A stretch of DNA of 64,000 nucleotides from G020354785 sp964521285 (GTDB taxonomy: Bacteria > Bacteroidota > Bacteroidia > Bacteroidales > UBA10428). The notes beneath the pieces are model-generated. The model worked only from the letters and a program-made list of their open reading frames with translations. It did no database searches and had not been told where the DNA came from. Made by a program: the position numbers and the translations under genes. The stretch lies in contig CAZFQS010000010.1 of NCBI GenBank assembly GCA_964521285.1, positions 62,001 through 126,000 of the forward strand. Direction: 5' to 3'. Shown in pieces: positions 42,369 through 51,527 of this stretch (its first letter is position 1; every line of letters starts with the position of its first letter).

Positions 42369-42935
42369 TTATAAATTATTAGTTTTTTTACCTTTTGCCC
42401 TTAAAATTGCTAATACTCCAATTACTGCCGTAAAGAGTATTGTTGCTTCACCAAGTGTATCATATCCCCTGAAATCAAACAAAACCCCGGTTACAAGATT
42501 AGCACTTCCGGTTTTTTCTGCAGCATTTTCGATGTATGCAGTAGACATTCTTGTCAAATGTTTACCTAATGGATCTAAGGTGCTGGTAACCTCTTTGAAA
42601 AAATATAATAGAACCACTAAGCAAACTATTACTAAAATTACATTCATAACATACCATTTACGAAAATGGGATAATTTAGTACCGACTACTTTTTTTTCTT
42701 TAAGTTCTTCTCTGGAGCTATCCAGCACGACAGCAATCATTATTAAAAGTGTAATTGTTTCAACCACAATTTGGACTATAGCCAAATCAGGAGCCTGAAG
42801 AAGCAGAAAGCATATTACCAGCCCATAACCAACGATCCCGCAAGAGATAAGTGCTGATAATAAATCCCTGGCATACAGGGCATAAATTGCACCTAATATC
42901 ATGAATACCAGTATTATTGAGAGTATTATTTCCAT
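42369..42935 (-). CDS. DUF4040 (MbhD) - MbhE-like fusion subunit
   Basis: The 188-residue membrane protein starts with a DUF4040/MbhD domain (DLLSALISCGIVGYGLVICFLLLQAPDLAIVQ; residues about 24-57 then VETITLLIM). A cytosolic loop follows, and the C-terminus (GYDTLGEATILFTAVIGVLAILRA) matches the MbhE/MrpA-tail motif. In full Mrp systems these pieces are the C-terminal end of MrpA; here they are a separate protein, as in membrane-bound-hydrogenase-type clusters. A classical MrpB domain is not recognisable. It lies 19 bp downstream of the NuoL-like gene. Confidence 0.82.
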   Translation of the reverse strand: MEIILSIILVFMILGAIYALYARDLLSALISCGIVGYGLVICFLLLQAPDLAIVQIVVETITLLIMIAVVLDSSREELKEKKVVGTKLSHFRKWYVMNVILVIVCLVVLLYFFKEVTSTLDPLGKHLTRMSTAYIENAAEKTGSANLVTGVLFDFRGYDTLGEATILFTAVIGVLAILRAKGKKTNNL

Positions 42936-42954
42936 TTGTTCAATATTTAAAATT

Positions 42955-44862
42955 TTATTTGAGAGATAATAATAAAATTAACATAATAGTGATTCCGACC
43001 AGGAACCAAATTGCATAACTTGATAATACTCCAGTGTGAGCAGTGCTTAACTTGCTATATAGCCACAGTATTATATTTTTTGATACATTATATATATCAA
43101 AAAGCTTTTTATCTGCTTTTTTATAAAAAAATGAAAATATATTAAAATTAGAGATAGTTTTATAAAATTCAGTTGAGGAATAACCTGTTTGCTGCTGAAT
43201 TTTTTCACCTCCGATAAAACTGTCCGCAGTCCTCATATTTTTAATATTCCCGGCTAAATATATAAGAAAACCTAAGATTATTGAGATCAGTACAAGAAAT
43301 GAAATTGTTGTTGAATTCCATGAACCCGAATACTGAAAATCACCAGCTAATGGTGCAAATATTTTTGGTATAACCAGGTTAGTGGCAAATACTCCAAAAC
43401 CGATACAAAGTAAAGTCAGAAAAATCTGGGGGAGCCACATAACTATACTAACTTCTTTGACATCATTAAATTCTTTTCTGGCCCTTCCCAGAAAAGCACC
43501 TGTGATAAATTTTACAAAGCTGGCCAGTGTCAATGCAGAACCTATTACGGCAAGTGACAGCCAGATAATCCAAAGCCTGTTTGCAATTCCGGCTTCCTTG
43601 CCAAAATCAATTATGCCCTGGTAGATGGTCCACTTGGAAGCAAATCCGTTAAATGGGGGAATTCCTGATATTGATAATGCAAAAATTAATGCTGCTATAA
43701 AGGTTAAAGGCATTACTCTTGATAATCCGCCAAGATCATCCAAGTCTTCTTTCCCTGTTCTTTTTTCAATACTCCCTGCAACCAGGAATAAACCGCTTTT
43801 ATATAAAGCATTGTTAACCATATGGAATAAGCCCCCGACAATTCCTAATGGTGTTCCGAGTCCCAGTCCGACAACCATATATCCAACCTGCGATACTGCA
43901 TGGTAACCCAACAGCTTTTTGTAATTATGTTGTATTAAAGCCATCATTACACCAATGATTATTGTTAATACACCTATTATAAGAAGAATTAAGGTTAACC
44001 ATTGATTTATAATGAACATGTCTCTGCAAATGCGTACCATGAAATATATTCCCAATAATTTGTCAAGTGACGCGGGCAGATATGCTGAAGATGATGCAGG
44101 AGCCTTTTTTGTATAATCAGGTATCCATGTATGAAACGGAAATGCCCCAGCTTTAGTAAAACTGCCTATTAAGAATGAAAAAAATGCAAATACATTTAAA
44201 TAATTATTTGTTGCAACATTTAGCTGGGAAATTTCCATTGTCTGACCTATTTTCCAAAGAATTGCCATCCCAAATATTATAAAACCGTCTGATGCTCCGA
44301 TTAATATTAGTGACTTTGTGGCAGCTGTTGAACTTTCTTCATCATAGCCCTTTATTAATTTATAAAGTGTAAGGCATAAAAATCCCCAGAATATTATAAA
44401 CAGGATTAGATTATCGGCTAAGGCAGCGCATACCGAGCATGCAAGTGTCAACATTACATATGCATAATAATTACGTATGTTTTTGGTTTTATTTATGTAT
44501 ACAAATGAATATATTATGATAATTACAGAAAATAAGCATACGAACAAAACAATCAGTTTGGCTAAATTATCAACATTAAGGACTGCTAATCCTGTTACTG
44601 CTTCAAAGTCTTCTGATAAAGACAAATATCTTAAAGGGAATAAATTAAACAAATTCACATGTCCGACTGCAGATTTAACAACATAAATTAGCAGGGCACT
44701 AATAAATGCAATTATTGATATTATAAGGGCAAAAATCCGTTTAAAAATTCTAATCCTTTCCGGAAGGGATATCAGTAAAATACCTGCAAGCAATGGCAAA
44801 AAAACTATAAAGGAAATATTTGCCAAAAAGGTATTTAAGAAAAGCTCTCTGGCTGTATTCAT
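42955..44862 (-). CDS. NuoL/MrpA-like proton-conducting subunit
   Basis: The 635-residue polytopic protein opens the antiporter operon. It carries the NuoL/MrpA core: GSFTKAGAFPFHTWIPDYTKKAPASSSAYLPASLDKLLGIY, then GYHAVSQVGYMVVGLGLGTP and FHMVNNALYKSGLFLVAGSIE with the conserved His and Lys. A second antiporter-like subunit is encoded three genes downstream. It lacks the long MrpA C-terminal extension, which is encoded by the next gene. The whole unit probably exchanges Na+ for H+, supporting pH or sodium homeostasis. Confidence 0.88.
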   Translation of the reverse strand: MNTARELFLNTFLANISFIVFLPLLAGILLISLPERIRIFKRIFALIISIIAFISALLIYVVKSAVGHVNLFNLFPLRYLSLSEDFEAVTGLAVLNVDNLAKLIVLFVCLFSVIIIIYSFVYINKTKNIRNYYAYVMLTLACSVCAALADNLILFIIFWGFLCLTLYKLIKGYDEESSTAATKSLILIGASDGFIIFGMAILWKIGQTMEISQLNVATNNYLNVFAFFSFLIGSFTKAGAFPFHTWIPDYTKKAPASSSAYLPASLDKLLGIYFMVRICRDMFIINQWLTLILLIIGVLTIIIGVMMALIQHNYKKLLGYHAVSQVGYMVVGLGLGTPLGIVGGLFHMVNNALYKSGLFLVAGSIEKRTGKEDLDDLGGLSRVMPLTFIAALIFALSISGIPPFNGFASKWTIYQGIIDFGKEAGIANRLWIIWLSLAVIGSALTLASFVKFITGAFLGRARKEFNDVKEVSIVMWLPQIFLTLLCIGFGVFATNLVIPKIFAPLAGDFQYSGSWNSTTISFLVLISIILGFLIYLAGNIKNMRTADSFIGGEKIQQQTGYSSTEFYKTISNFNIFSFFYKKADKKLFDIYNVSKNIILWLYSKLSTAHTGVLSSYAIWFLVGITIMLILLLSLK

Positions 44863-44921
44863 ATCTTATTTAGTTATTTAAGTAAACACAATTAATTTAG
44901 TTAATATTTAAAATAAATAAT

Positions 44922-46235
44922 CTATTTGGTTTTTGAATAAAATGTTGGCATAAATTGTACCTGCAACCATCCGAACTGGGCAAACCTGCTTTTGCCTTCT
45001 TCAATTTCATCGACAATTTCAAGTGACTCGTTGGGTAACATGAAGGAATACCCGGCTTTCAGTGATATATCATTGCCGGCTTTATATGTAAACATTAAGT
45101 CAATTTCAGACCCCAGGTATTTATCGACTTTATTTGTTGCTGATAAATATTCTTTATCCAGTGCGAACCAGTGCCAGGTGATTTGCGACTTGATATTTCT
45201 GGTTACAGTATTTTCAATCCTTATGTTTATGTTGTTAATGCCGGCGCCATTATTTTCCGAAGCAATATCTTTCCCAAAGTAGTCCATATATCCCAGGAAC
45301 CGGTGATTTGATCCGTACAGCTTGGAAAATGAATTAGTCTTTGTCTTTATTTTTATGGAGTCTGACAGGTCTGTTCCTGAGTAGTGGTCGTACCCCAGGA
45401 TCAGGCTTGTATTTCTGAAGATATCCCAGGAAAATTTTGCTGCATAGAAGTTTGACAGTACCTTCTCGCCGGTACTAATATTGCCGTGCTGAATATATAA
45501 TGATGCGCCTGCACTTATCCTTCCCTGTTCAAAGTTCACATTTGTGCCGGCAGTATTTCTTACATAAATTATATTTTTAAAAGCGGGCTTCTGGTTGGCA
45601 TCGAGAATATCTACAAGTGAGATATCAAGTTTATCCGACAGTTTTTTATGTAGCCATAAATACGACAGGTATTTATAATAATTAAGGTTATAATCAGACA
45701 GGAACTTATCTTCATTCAGATTATTTAATCCTAAACCTAAATGACAGCCAAGCAGCCTGTCGTTATTTTCGTATTGTATCACAGCCAGATCATGTGAGGA
45801 GCCTTTATTGTTCCAGTCTGTTTCTGATAATAACCTCTGGTCGTCATATATTAACCTCTGCCTGCCGAATTTGACAGACAGCTTTTTTGTAAAGTAATAT
45901 TTAATCCATGCTTCGAACAGGTCAGGTGACCCGTTGTTACGTTTTGGTTCGGTATCACCCCAAACCCGTGCATCCTGTATAGTTATATTCAAAAGGTACT
46001 TTGGATTAGTATAGTCTAACATTAACCGTGTTCTTTGATTAACAAAAAGAGCAGGCCTTTTCGATGAATCGGGGAGTTCTCCCTGTCCATACCGGAATTC
46101 ACCCCTGTTTCTGAAATTACATGATACTGATAACTGGGCTGATGAAGTAAACACTATGCCAATTGCCAGAAAAGTATTTATCAGTCTTTTTACGGTTTCT
46201 GAATCTGTTATGTATTTGCCAGGTTTGTTTTTCAT
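44922..46235 (-). CDS. Alginate-export-type outer-membrane beta-barrel porin
   Basis: From the ATG at 46235 the protein has 437 residues; an in-frame GTG at 46271 would overlap pstB by 14 bp and is less likely. It has a signal peptide (LINTFLAIGIVFTSSAQ) followed by repeated amphipathic beta-strands ending in the aromatic C-terminus FMPTFYSKTK. Features such as RTRLMLDYTN, KYYFTKKLSVKFGRQRLIYDDQRL and NSFSKLYGSNHRFLGYMDYFG resemble the Alginate_exp barrel family. It follows pstB with no terminator between them, so it is probably expressed with the phosphate transporter, and may be an outer-membrane channel for phosphate or phosphorylated compounds. The substrate is inference from context. Confidence 0.8.
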   Translation of the reverse strand: MKNKPGKYITDSETVKRLINTFLAIGIVFTSSAQLSVSCNFRNRGEFRYGQGELPDSSKRPALFVNQRTRLMLDYTNPKYLLNITIQDARVWGDTEPKRNNGSPDLFEAWIKYYFTKKLSVKFGRQRLIYDDQRLLSETDWNNKGSSHDLAVIQYENNDRLLGCHLGLGLNNLNEDKFLSDYNLNYYKYLSYLWLHKKLSDKLDISLVDILDANQKPAFKNIIYVRNTAGTNVNFEQGRISAGASLYIQHGNISTGEKVLSNFYAAKFSWDIFRNTSLILGYDHYSGTDLSDSIKIKTKTNSFSKLYGSNHRFLGYMDYFGKDIASENNGAGINNINIRIENTVTRNIKSQITWHWFALDKEYLSATNKVDKYLGSEIDLMFTYKAGNDISLKAGYSFMLPNESLEIVDEIEEGKSRFAQFGWLQVQFMPTFYSKTK

Positions 46236-46257
46236 ATTTGAATTAACATACTGTTCC

Positions 46258-47019
46258 TTAATAGAATACACCCTTTAAATATGCTTTTGTTTTTTCTTCT
46301 TTCGGATAGTTAAAAAGTTCTTTTGCCGGCCCTTGTTCAATTACTTCTCCCAGATACATGAATATCACATAATCAGCCATTCTAACAGCCTGTCTTAGTA
46401 TATGTGTTACGACAACAATAGTGTAGCTTTGTTTTAACTCCATGAACTTCTTCTCAATTGCCTGGCTTGACATCGGATCCAGTGCGGATGTAGGTTCGTC
46501 AGCCAGTATGATATCAGGATCGACAGCTAATCCTCTGGCCAGACATAGTCGCTGCTGCTGGCCTATTGACAGGCATGAAGCCGGCTCTTTTAGTCTGTCC
46601 CTGACTTCGTCCCATAAGCTGGCTTGTTTCAGGTAATGCTCAATTCGTCTGTCAAGAAATTTCTTTTTTCTCCTCTGACTTATTTTAAGGCCAAAAGAAA
46701 TATTTTTATATATACTCATAGGCAGCGGATAAGGTCTTTGGGATAACAACCCCATTCTTTTCCTTAATTTTGTAATACCATTCCTGTTATTCAGGATTTC
46801 TTCGTTATCTATATATATCCTGCCTGATACCGTAATTTCAGGATAAAGATCAGTTAAGCGATTCAGACATTTCATCAGTGTAGTTTTACCACATCCCGAG
46901 GGGCCTAGTATTACGGTTATTTTATTTTTAGGTATCTGAATATTTATATTTTTCAGGATATGCTTTTTATCTATATATAAATTCAGATCCTCTACCTTTA
47001 TCTTATAGGTTTCATTCAT
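46258..47019 (-). CDS. pstB: Phosphate ABC transporter ATPase
   Basis: The 253-residue ATPase has Walker A GPSGCGKTT, the signature LSIGQQQRLCLARGLA, Walker B IILADEPTSALDP and the switch His in VVVTHILRQAVRMADY. The PstB-type segment CLNRLTDLYPEITVSG, which follows Walker A, identifies phosphate specificity. It is the fourth gene of pstSCAB, 3 bp after pstA. Confidence 0.95.
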   Translation of the reverse strand: MNETYKIKVEDLNLYIDKKHILKNINIQIPKNKITVILGPSGCGKTTLMKCLNRLTDLYPEITVSGRIYIDNEEILNNRNGITKLRKRMGLLSQRPYPLPMSIYKNISFGLKISQRRKKKFLDRRIEHYLKQASLWDEVRDRLKEPASCLSIGQQQRLCLARGLAVDPDIILADEPTSALDPMSSQAIEKKFMELKQSYTIVVVTHILRQAVRMADYVIFMYLGEVIEQGPAKELFNYPKEEKTKAYLKGVFY

Positions 47020-47022
47020 TTC

Positions 47023-47886
47023 TTAAAATTTTATGCTGCTTTTTTTATAAGTTCCTGATAATATTCTTGATAATATACTGATTAACAATACTATAAAAGT
47101 TAATACTACTGCGGCCGCATAAGCCCTGTTTTTAACTTCGGGTATGGGAGATGATAATTGGAAGAATATTGAAAGAGGCAGCGTTGCAGTCTGTTGTGTT
47201 AATGATGTTGGGATGCGGTCAGTAAAACCTGCTGTAAACAGAACCGAAGCAGCATCACCAATTGCCCTGCCAAATGATAGTAATAATGCTGTTATAACAA
47301 AGGGGAGACACTGCCTAATAAAAACTTTAAATGCTATTTCATATTTTGTTGCCCCAAGTGAAGCGGCTGATTCTGTTAATCCAAGCGGGACTGTTTTAAA
47401 TCCTTCATCCATGGCTCTTACCATAATTGGTATGATTAAAAGTGTAATTACTATTATACCGGCTAATAATGAGGTTTTCATTCCCAGAAGTATCATAATC
47501 GTAAATCCAAATGCTCCATAAACTATGGAAGGTATACCCCATAATAAATCAAGAAGAAATCTGACAGCATTTACAATTTTTTTTCTGCTAAAAAGGTAAA
47601 CATTCATATATAATGCTACAGGCAGGCTTATTATTAAGGCAAGGAAGGTTGCTCCTGTTGATAAATATAAAGATCCTATAATAGCATTTAAAATTCCCCC
47701 TTCTTTACCAAAGTAAAATCCTCCTTTTGGTGTTTGTGTTAACATTTCAAGGGACAGTGATGGAATCCCCTTTTTTAAAATGCTATATACAATTAGAAAT
47801 AAGGCAAACACTATTATACATGTTGAAAGGAACATTATTAGCCTGAAAAATCCTTCTTCGATAATTTTGAAAAGTCCTTTAATCAT
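47023..47886 (-). CDS. pstA: Phosphate ABC transporter permease PstA
   Basis: The 287-residue inner-membrane permease has six hydrophobic segments and the EAA-type loop (TESAASLGATKYEIAFKVFIRQCLPFV) of binding-protein-dependent permeases. The GIPSIVYGAFGF segment is typical of PstA/PstC. It lies 2 bp after pstC and forms the channel with PstC for high-affinity phosphate import. Confidence 0.93.
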   Translation of the reverse strand: MIKGLFKIIEEGFFRLIMFLSTCIIVFALFLIVYSILKKGIPSLSLEMLTQTPKGGFYFGKEGGILNAIIGSLYLSTGATFLALIISLPVALYMNVYLFSRKKIVNAVRFLLDLLWGIPSIVYGAFGFTIMILLGMKTSLLAGIIVITLLIIPIMVRAMDEGFKTVPLGLTESAASLGATKYEIAFKVFIRQCLPFVITALLLSFGRAIGDAASVLFTAGFTDRIPTSLTQQTATLPLSIFFQLSSPIPEVKNRAYAAAVVLTFIVLLISILSRILSGTYKKSSIKF

Positions 47887-47888
47887 AA

Positions 47889-48782
47889 TTATATTCTTTT
47901 TTCAAATCTTACAATTAATATTCTTGATGCCAGATTGAATACCAGAACAATAAAGAATAATACCAGTGCAGCAAACATCAGAGCAGAATCGTACATAGGG
48001 ATCGAAAGCATTTCTCCGTAATTGTTGGCAATTAATGCAGGCAATGGATAACCTGGTTGCAGAACTCCCCTTGGAATTTTAACAACATTACCCACAACCA
48101 TCAATACGGCAATGGTTTCCCCAAAAGCCCTGGACAATCCCAGTCCCATAGCTGAAATAATTCCGGGAAAAGCTTTTTTAATAAGCACATATTTTATTGT
48201 CTGCCATTTGCTTGCTCCCAACGATAATGATGCTTCCTGTAACTCATCAGGGATAGACTTGAAAACTTCAAGCATGATGTTAAGAATGAAAGGTATAATC
48301 ATAATAGATAATACGATTGAGCCGGCCAGTATGCTATAGCCCGATATTTGCTTTCCTAACAGGGTGGCTGAATGCCTGGCAATAAAAGGCACAATTACTA
48401 TTACTCCCCAGACTCCATAAATTACTGAGGGTATACCTGCCAGGATATCTATTACAGGTCGCATAATCTTTAGTACTGCTTTCTTTGCGTATTGTGTCAG
48501 ATGTATGGCGGACAGCAGGCAAACAGGTCCGGCAATAACCAGGGATAAGACAGTAACCCATAAAGAGCTAAGTATAAAAGGATAAAACCCGAATTTTCCT
48601 GACAAGGGTTTCCATTCGCGGGATGTCAATAAGTCCGTTAATGATTTATCTTTAAGGAGAAGAGATGATTTAAAATATAAGCCTGCTCCAATTAGTGCAG
48701 GCATTATGATTATAAAGCTGAGCCAGATTAGCATCCAGACTTCACTTATCCTGTTTTTTATGTGCCTGTCCAGGCTAATCAT
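47889..48782 (-). CDS. pstC: Phosphate ABC transporter permease PstC
   Basis: The 297-residue permease has six hydrophobic segments, the GIPSVIYGVWG segment and the EAA loop LQEASLSLGASKWQTIKYVLIKKAFPG, followed by GLSRAFGETIAVLMVVGN, which is typical of PstC. Its start overlaps the pstS stop by one base, which indicates translational coupling. Confidence 0.94.
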   Translation of the reverse strand: MISLDRHIKNRISEVWMLIWLSFIIIMPALIGAGLYFKSSLLLKDKSLTDLLTSREWKPLSGKFGFYPFILSSLWVTVLSLVIAGPVCLLSAIHLTQYAKKAVLKIMRPVIDILAGIPSVIYGVWGVIVIVPFIARHSATLLGKQISGYSILAGSIVLSIMIIPFILNIMLEVFKSIPDELQEASLSLGASKWQTIKYVLIKKAFPGIISAMGLGLSRAFGETIAVLMVVGNVVKIPRGVLQPGYPLPALIANNYGEMLSIPMYDSALMFAALVLFFIVLVFNLASRILIVRFEKRI

Positions 48783-49762
48783 TAATTTATTTTCTTAAGC
48801 TCGCTATGGATTTTTTCTTCTGATAGCCTGACATATCCCGCCTCTTTCACATATGTCTGCCCATCAGTTAAAATCCATTTGATGAATTCCTTAACTACTT
48901 TTTTTTCAGGTTTGCCTTTTGATACAAAATATAAGTCCCTTGCCGGTGGAGAAGGATATATCCCGTCTTTTATTGCGATCATAATATTGTCCAGACTGTT
49001 GTAGAAATTTTCATTATTGTCAGCTTTACCATTTTCATTCAGGTCCAGAGGAACCACTTCCAGTCCCTCATACTTGTCCCTTGTATTGATATCATATATA
49101 TATATTACGTTATTATACCCCAATCCGTAAATATCATTTTTTACAGCATCTGCTATCCCGGGATCTCCAAATACTCCAATACCCTCAAGTTCTTCCTGGT
49201 TTTTGCCCAGATATTGCCCCCACATTGCAGCAGCACCACAGGCATCTGACCGTGTATAAACATTAATCCTGGTTTTTGCTTCATCACCGTATAATTCTTC
49301 CCATGAAGAAATTTCCCCTGTAATAAATATTTTGATTAATTTTTCCCTGGTGATACCTTTAGATTTTAACTGTTTGATAAATGGATTATTTTCGTTAATT
49401 GTTGGTAAGACAGCATCTTTTGTCAAAGCAATCCACCATGCTCCTTTTTCTTTTTCCGGCTCACTTATTTCCCGTGAGAACATTCCTAAATCAACCATTT
49501 GAGAAAGAGCATCGGCCATTCCTTTACCTGCCCCACCAGCAGAGATGTCAATTTTTACCCCTGGATGGATCTTCTGAAATTCTTCTGCCCACCTTACAGT
49601 TACAGGATATAAAGCAAACGCTCCTGATATACTTATTAGCCCTTTTAAGGCACTATCATCACTTTGCGAATCACTCCTTTTTTGTTTATTACTGCAACCT
49701 GTTGCAACTAAAAGCTGGGTAGTAACAAGACAAATTAAAAAATATTTTAGTGTTTTTTTCAT
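48782..49762 (-). CDS. pstS: Phosphate-binding lipoprotein PstS
   Basis: The 326-residue protein is a lipoprotein (lipobox LLVATGC) of the PstS-like phosphate-binding family. ISISGAFALYPVTVRWAEEF and ISAGGAGKGMADAL form the ligand cleft of the phosphate-binding fold, and TRSDACGAAAMWGQYLG the second lobe. It captures phosphate in the periplasm for PstCAB. No phoU or two-component genes follow, so control must come from elsewhere. Transcription probably starts in the 399-bp region upstream. Confidence 0.93.
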   Translation of the reverse strand: MKKTLKYFLICLVTTQLLVATGCSNKQKRSDSQSDDSALKGLISISGAFALYPVTVRWAEEFQKIHPGVKIDISAGGAGKGMADALSQMVDLGMFSREISEPEKEKGAWWIALTKDAVLPTINENNPFIKQLKSKGITREKLIKIFITGEISSWEELYGDEAKTRINVYTRSDACGAAAMWGQYLGKNQEELEGIGVFGDPGIADAVKNDIYGLGYNNVIYIYDINTRDKYEGLEVVPLDLNENGKADNNENFYNSLDNIMIAIKDGIYPSPPARDLYFVSKGKPEKKVVKEFIKWILTDGQTYVKEAGYVRLSEEKIHSELKKIN

Positions 49763-50161
49763 GGCGTTGGGGTCAAAGCGTTTATAATTAAATATTTACT
49801 CCTGATATGTTAATATTAATCTTGTCTGGGACAATATAATATTTTAGAAGATGATGCAATATTTATTACCATCACTGGAATTTTTGTGGATATCATAGCT
49901 GGTTGAGTTCTTCAGGCAAAAAGGATTTTTTACTGGAAAAGGATATAACCAATCATACCTCAGCCATGATATGTTTATTAGATAAAGTTATATTACTAGT
50001 ATTTATTAGAAAAGGTAGGTAAATACCTATTCGGTACCGGAAATTATTATCAATATACAGTGGTATTAAGTAGTAAAAAAAAGAATTACAAACCAGTAAT
50101 TTTTTACCAGTATAAAATTAAAAACAGGGATATTATTAGGATAGTATTTTTAACACAGAAC
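49763..50161. promoter_or_regulatory. Upstream region of pstS with adjacent palindromes
   Basis: These 399 bp contain the pst operon promoter. Two back-to-back palindromes stand out: TAGGTA-AA-TACCTA (50016-50029) and CGGTACCG (50032-50039, within TTCGGTACCGGAA). They lie about 255-275 bp upstream of the pstS start and about 120 bp beyond the PorV stop, so they could be an operator, or part of a transcript end. No Pho-box consensus is established for this phylum. Otherwise the stretch is AT-rich with no gene. Confidence 0.35.
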
Positions 50162-51325
50162 CTATAAATTGAGTTGCAGACCGGCTGTAAATCCGTAAGT
50201 ATTGTTAATAAAATGTTTATTGCCTGTAATAAGTTTTGCATCCAGTGTAATTCCGTATATATATAATCCGGCCCCTAATGTATTGTATGTTCTATTCCCT
50301 TTTGTCTGATGTTCGTAATGTCTTCCGCACCTTAATGCTAACTTAAAATTTTCAGAAAGTTCTACATATATTTCTATTCCAAATTTATGTATTATCTCAT
50401 GCCATTCTTCCTCAAAACCGCCCGGCGCATCATAGAAGGACTGTATCCAGCTTAAAGGTAATGAGGATGGCGGCTTTCGGCCTTCCCTGATAACTTTGTC
50501 ACCGTTGGCATCCAGACTATCAATATAGTAAGTTGGCGGTGTTGGAACCAGTAATTTTTCTGCCTGGTAAGCTACAGTAAATACGAATTTTGTTTTTTCA
50601 CTGGTCTTATCGAAAAAACTCATCATTGAACCAATCGAAAGGCTTGCAGGCAGGTAATGTTTTTCACCACCATCAGTATATGAAACCCTGGGACCAAGAT
50701 TTTTAATAGCGGCTCCAAAATCATAGCTAACTGACAGGTCCTCTGCTAAATCCAACTCATTTTCAAAATCTATTCCCAAATCCACTGCAAATGTCCTTCC
50801 CGGGTGGTATTCTTCACCGCAATCAGAAACGCCGCATAAATCACTGTTTATATACTTTAATACTGTCCCGGCTGCTAAATTATTATTAAACCTGTGTGCA
50901 TAATTCAGGTTTATATAATAGTCATATGGATTGAAAGTATTATTAAATAGTTGTCCCATATCATAATAAGTAAAACTACTACCAATTACATTTTTATCGT
51001 TCCATTTATAGAATGATATTATATTCGTTGCAAAATCACCTTTGTATACATTAGTAAGATTTGGAATACATGAGATATATGCGCCGGAAGTCTTATCTGA
51101 CTTGATTAGCAAAGAAGGATTCTGATATGGTCCGACAAAATAGCTCTTCCCGGTTAGTGCTACACCTGTTTCTCCCATCCCGCCGGTTTTGGAATTAATA
51201 TCGGCCAGTAAAAAAGGTATAGTAAGGAATAATGGATTTAACTGTGCTCTGGCAATATTTGCCAGGTATATCAATAAAATTAAAAGAATATATCTTTTCA
51301 TTATACCGATATTTTTTTTGATCAT
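50162..51325 (-). CDS. porV: PorV/LptO-family outer-membrane protein of type IX secretion
   Basis: The 387-residue protein has a signal peptide (RYILLILLIYLANIARAQ) and the FadL-like beta-barrel layout of PorV: PFLLADINSKTGGMGETGVAL and YQNPSLLI near the N-terminus and a barrel ending TYGFTAGLQLNL. PorV shuttles type IX cargo to the attachment complex at the outer surface. Two ATG starts are possible, 51325 and 51301; both keep the signal peptide. No other type IX core gene is adjacent. A poly-G tract lies about 80 bp upstream. Confidence 0.82.
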   Translation of the reverse strand: MIKKNIGIMKRYILLILLIYLANIARAQLNPLFLTIPFLLADINSKTGGMGETGVALTGKSYFVGPYQNPSLLIKSDKTSGAYISCIPNLTNVYKGDFATNIISFYKWNDKNVIGSSFTYYDMGQLFNNTFNPYDYYINLNYAHRFNNNLAAGTVLKYINSDLCGVSDCGEEYHPGRTFAVDLGIDFENELDLAEDLSVSYDFGAAIKNLGPRVSYTDGGEKHYLPASLSIGSMMSFFDKTSEKTKFVFTVAYQAEKLLVPTPPTYYIDSLDANGDKVIREGRKPPSSLPLSWIQSFYDAPGGFEEEWHEIIHKFGIEIYVELSENFKLALRCGRHYEHQTKGNRTYNTLGAGLYIYGITLDAKLITGNKHFINNTYGFTAGLQLNL

Positions 51326-51404
51326 AGAAAATAACGCTAATATTTATAATATATTGTTTTTAAATATATTATAGATTTTATGTTATCTGCTGTGATGTAT
51401 AATT

Positions 51405-51413
51405 GGGGGGGGG
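51405..51413. repeat. G9 homopolymer tract upstream of porV
   Basis: Nine consecutive G residues (C on the coding strand of porV) lie in otherwise AT-rich DNA, flanked by AATT on the left and TAATT on the right. The tract is 80 bp upstream of the porV start. Tracts of this kind are prone to slippage. Confidence 0.85.
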
Positions 51414-51473
51414 TAATTCGTAAATTGGAATGTGCAGCTTAAGAATTTGAAAACAGCGGATGGCTGAATAAAA

Positions 51474-51497
51474 AAAGGGAGGTTTTATACTCCCTTT
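51474..51497 (-). terminator. Intrinsic terminator after the lipoprotein gene
   Basis: AAAGGGAG (51474-51481) pairs with CTCCCTTT (51490-51497) around an 8-nt loop. On the minus strand the stem is followed by a run of seven T. It lies 31 bp after the stop at 51528 and separates that gene from porV. Confidence 0.8.
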
Positions 51498-51527
51498 AAA
51501 GATTATAGATTTCATAATAAATTATTC

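Noticed and set aside
44922..46271. GTG start at 46271 for the porin
   Set aside because: It overlaps pstB by 14 bp; the ATG at 46235 gives a standard signal peptide and no overlap.
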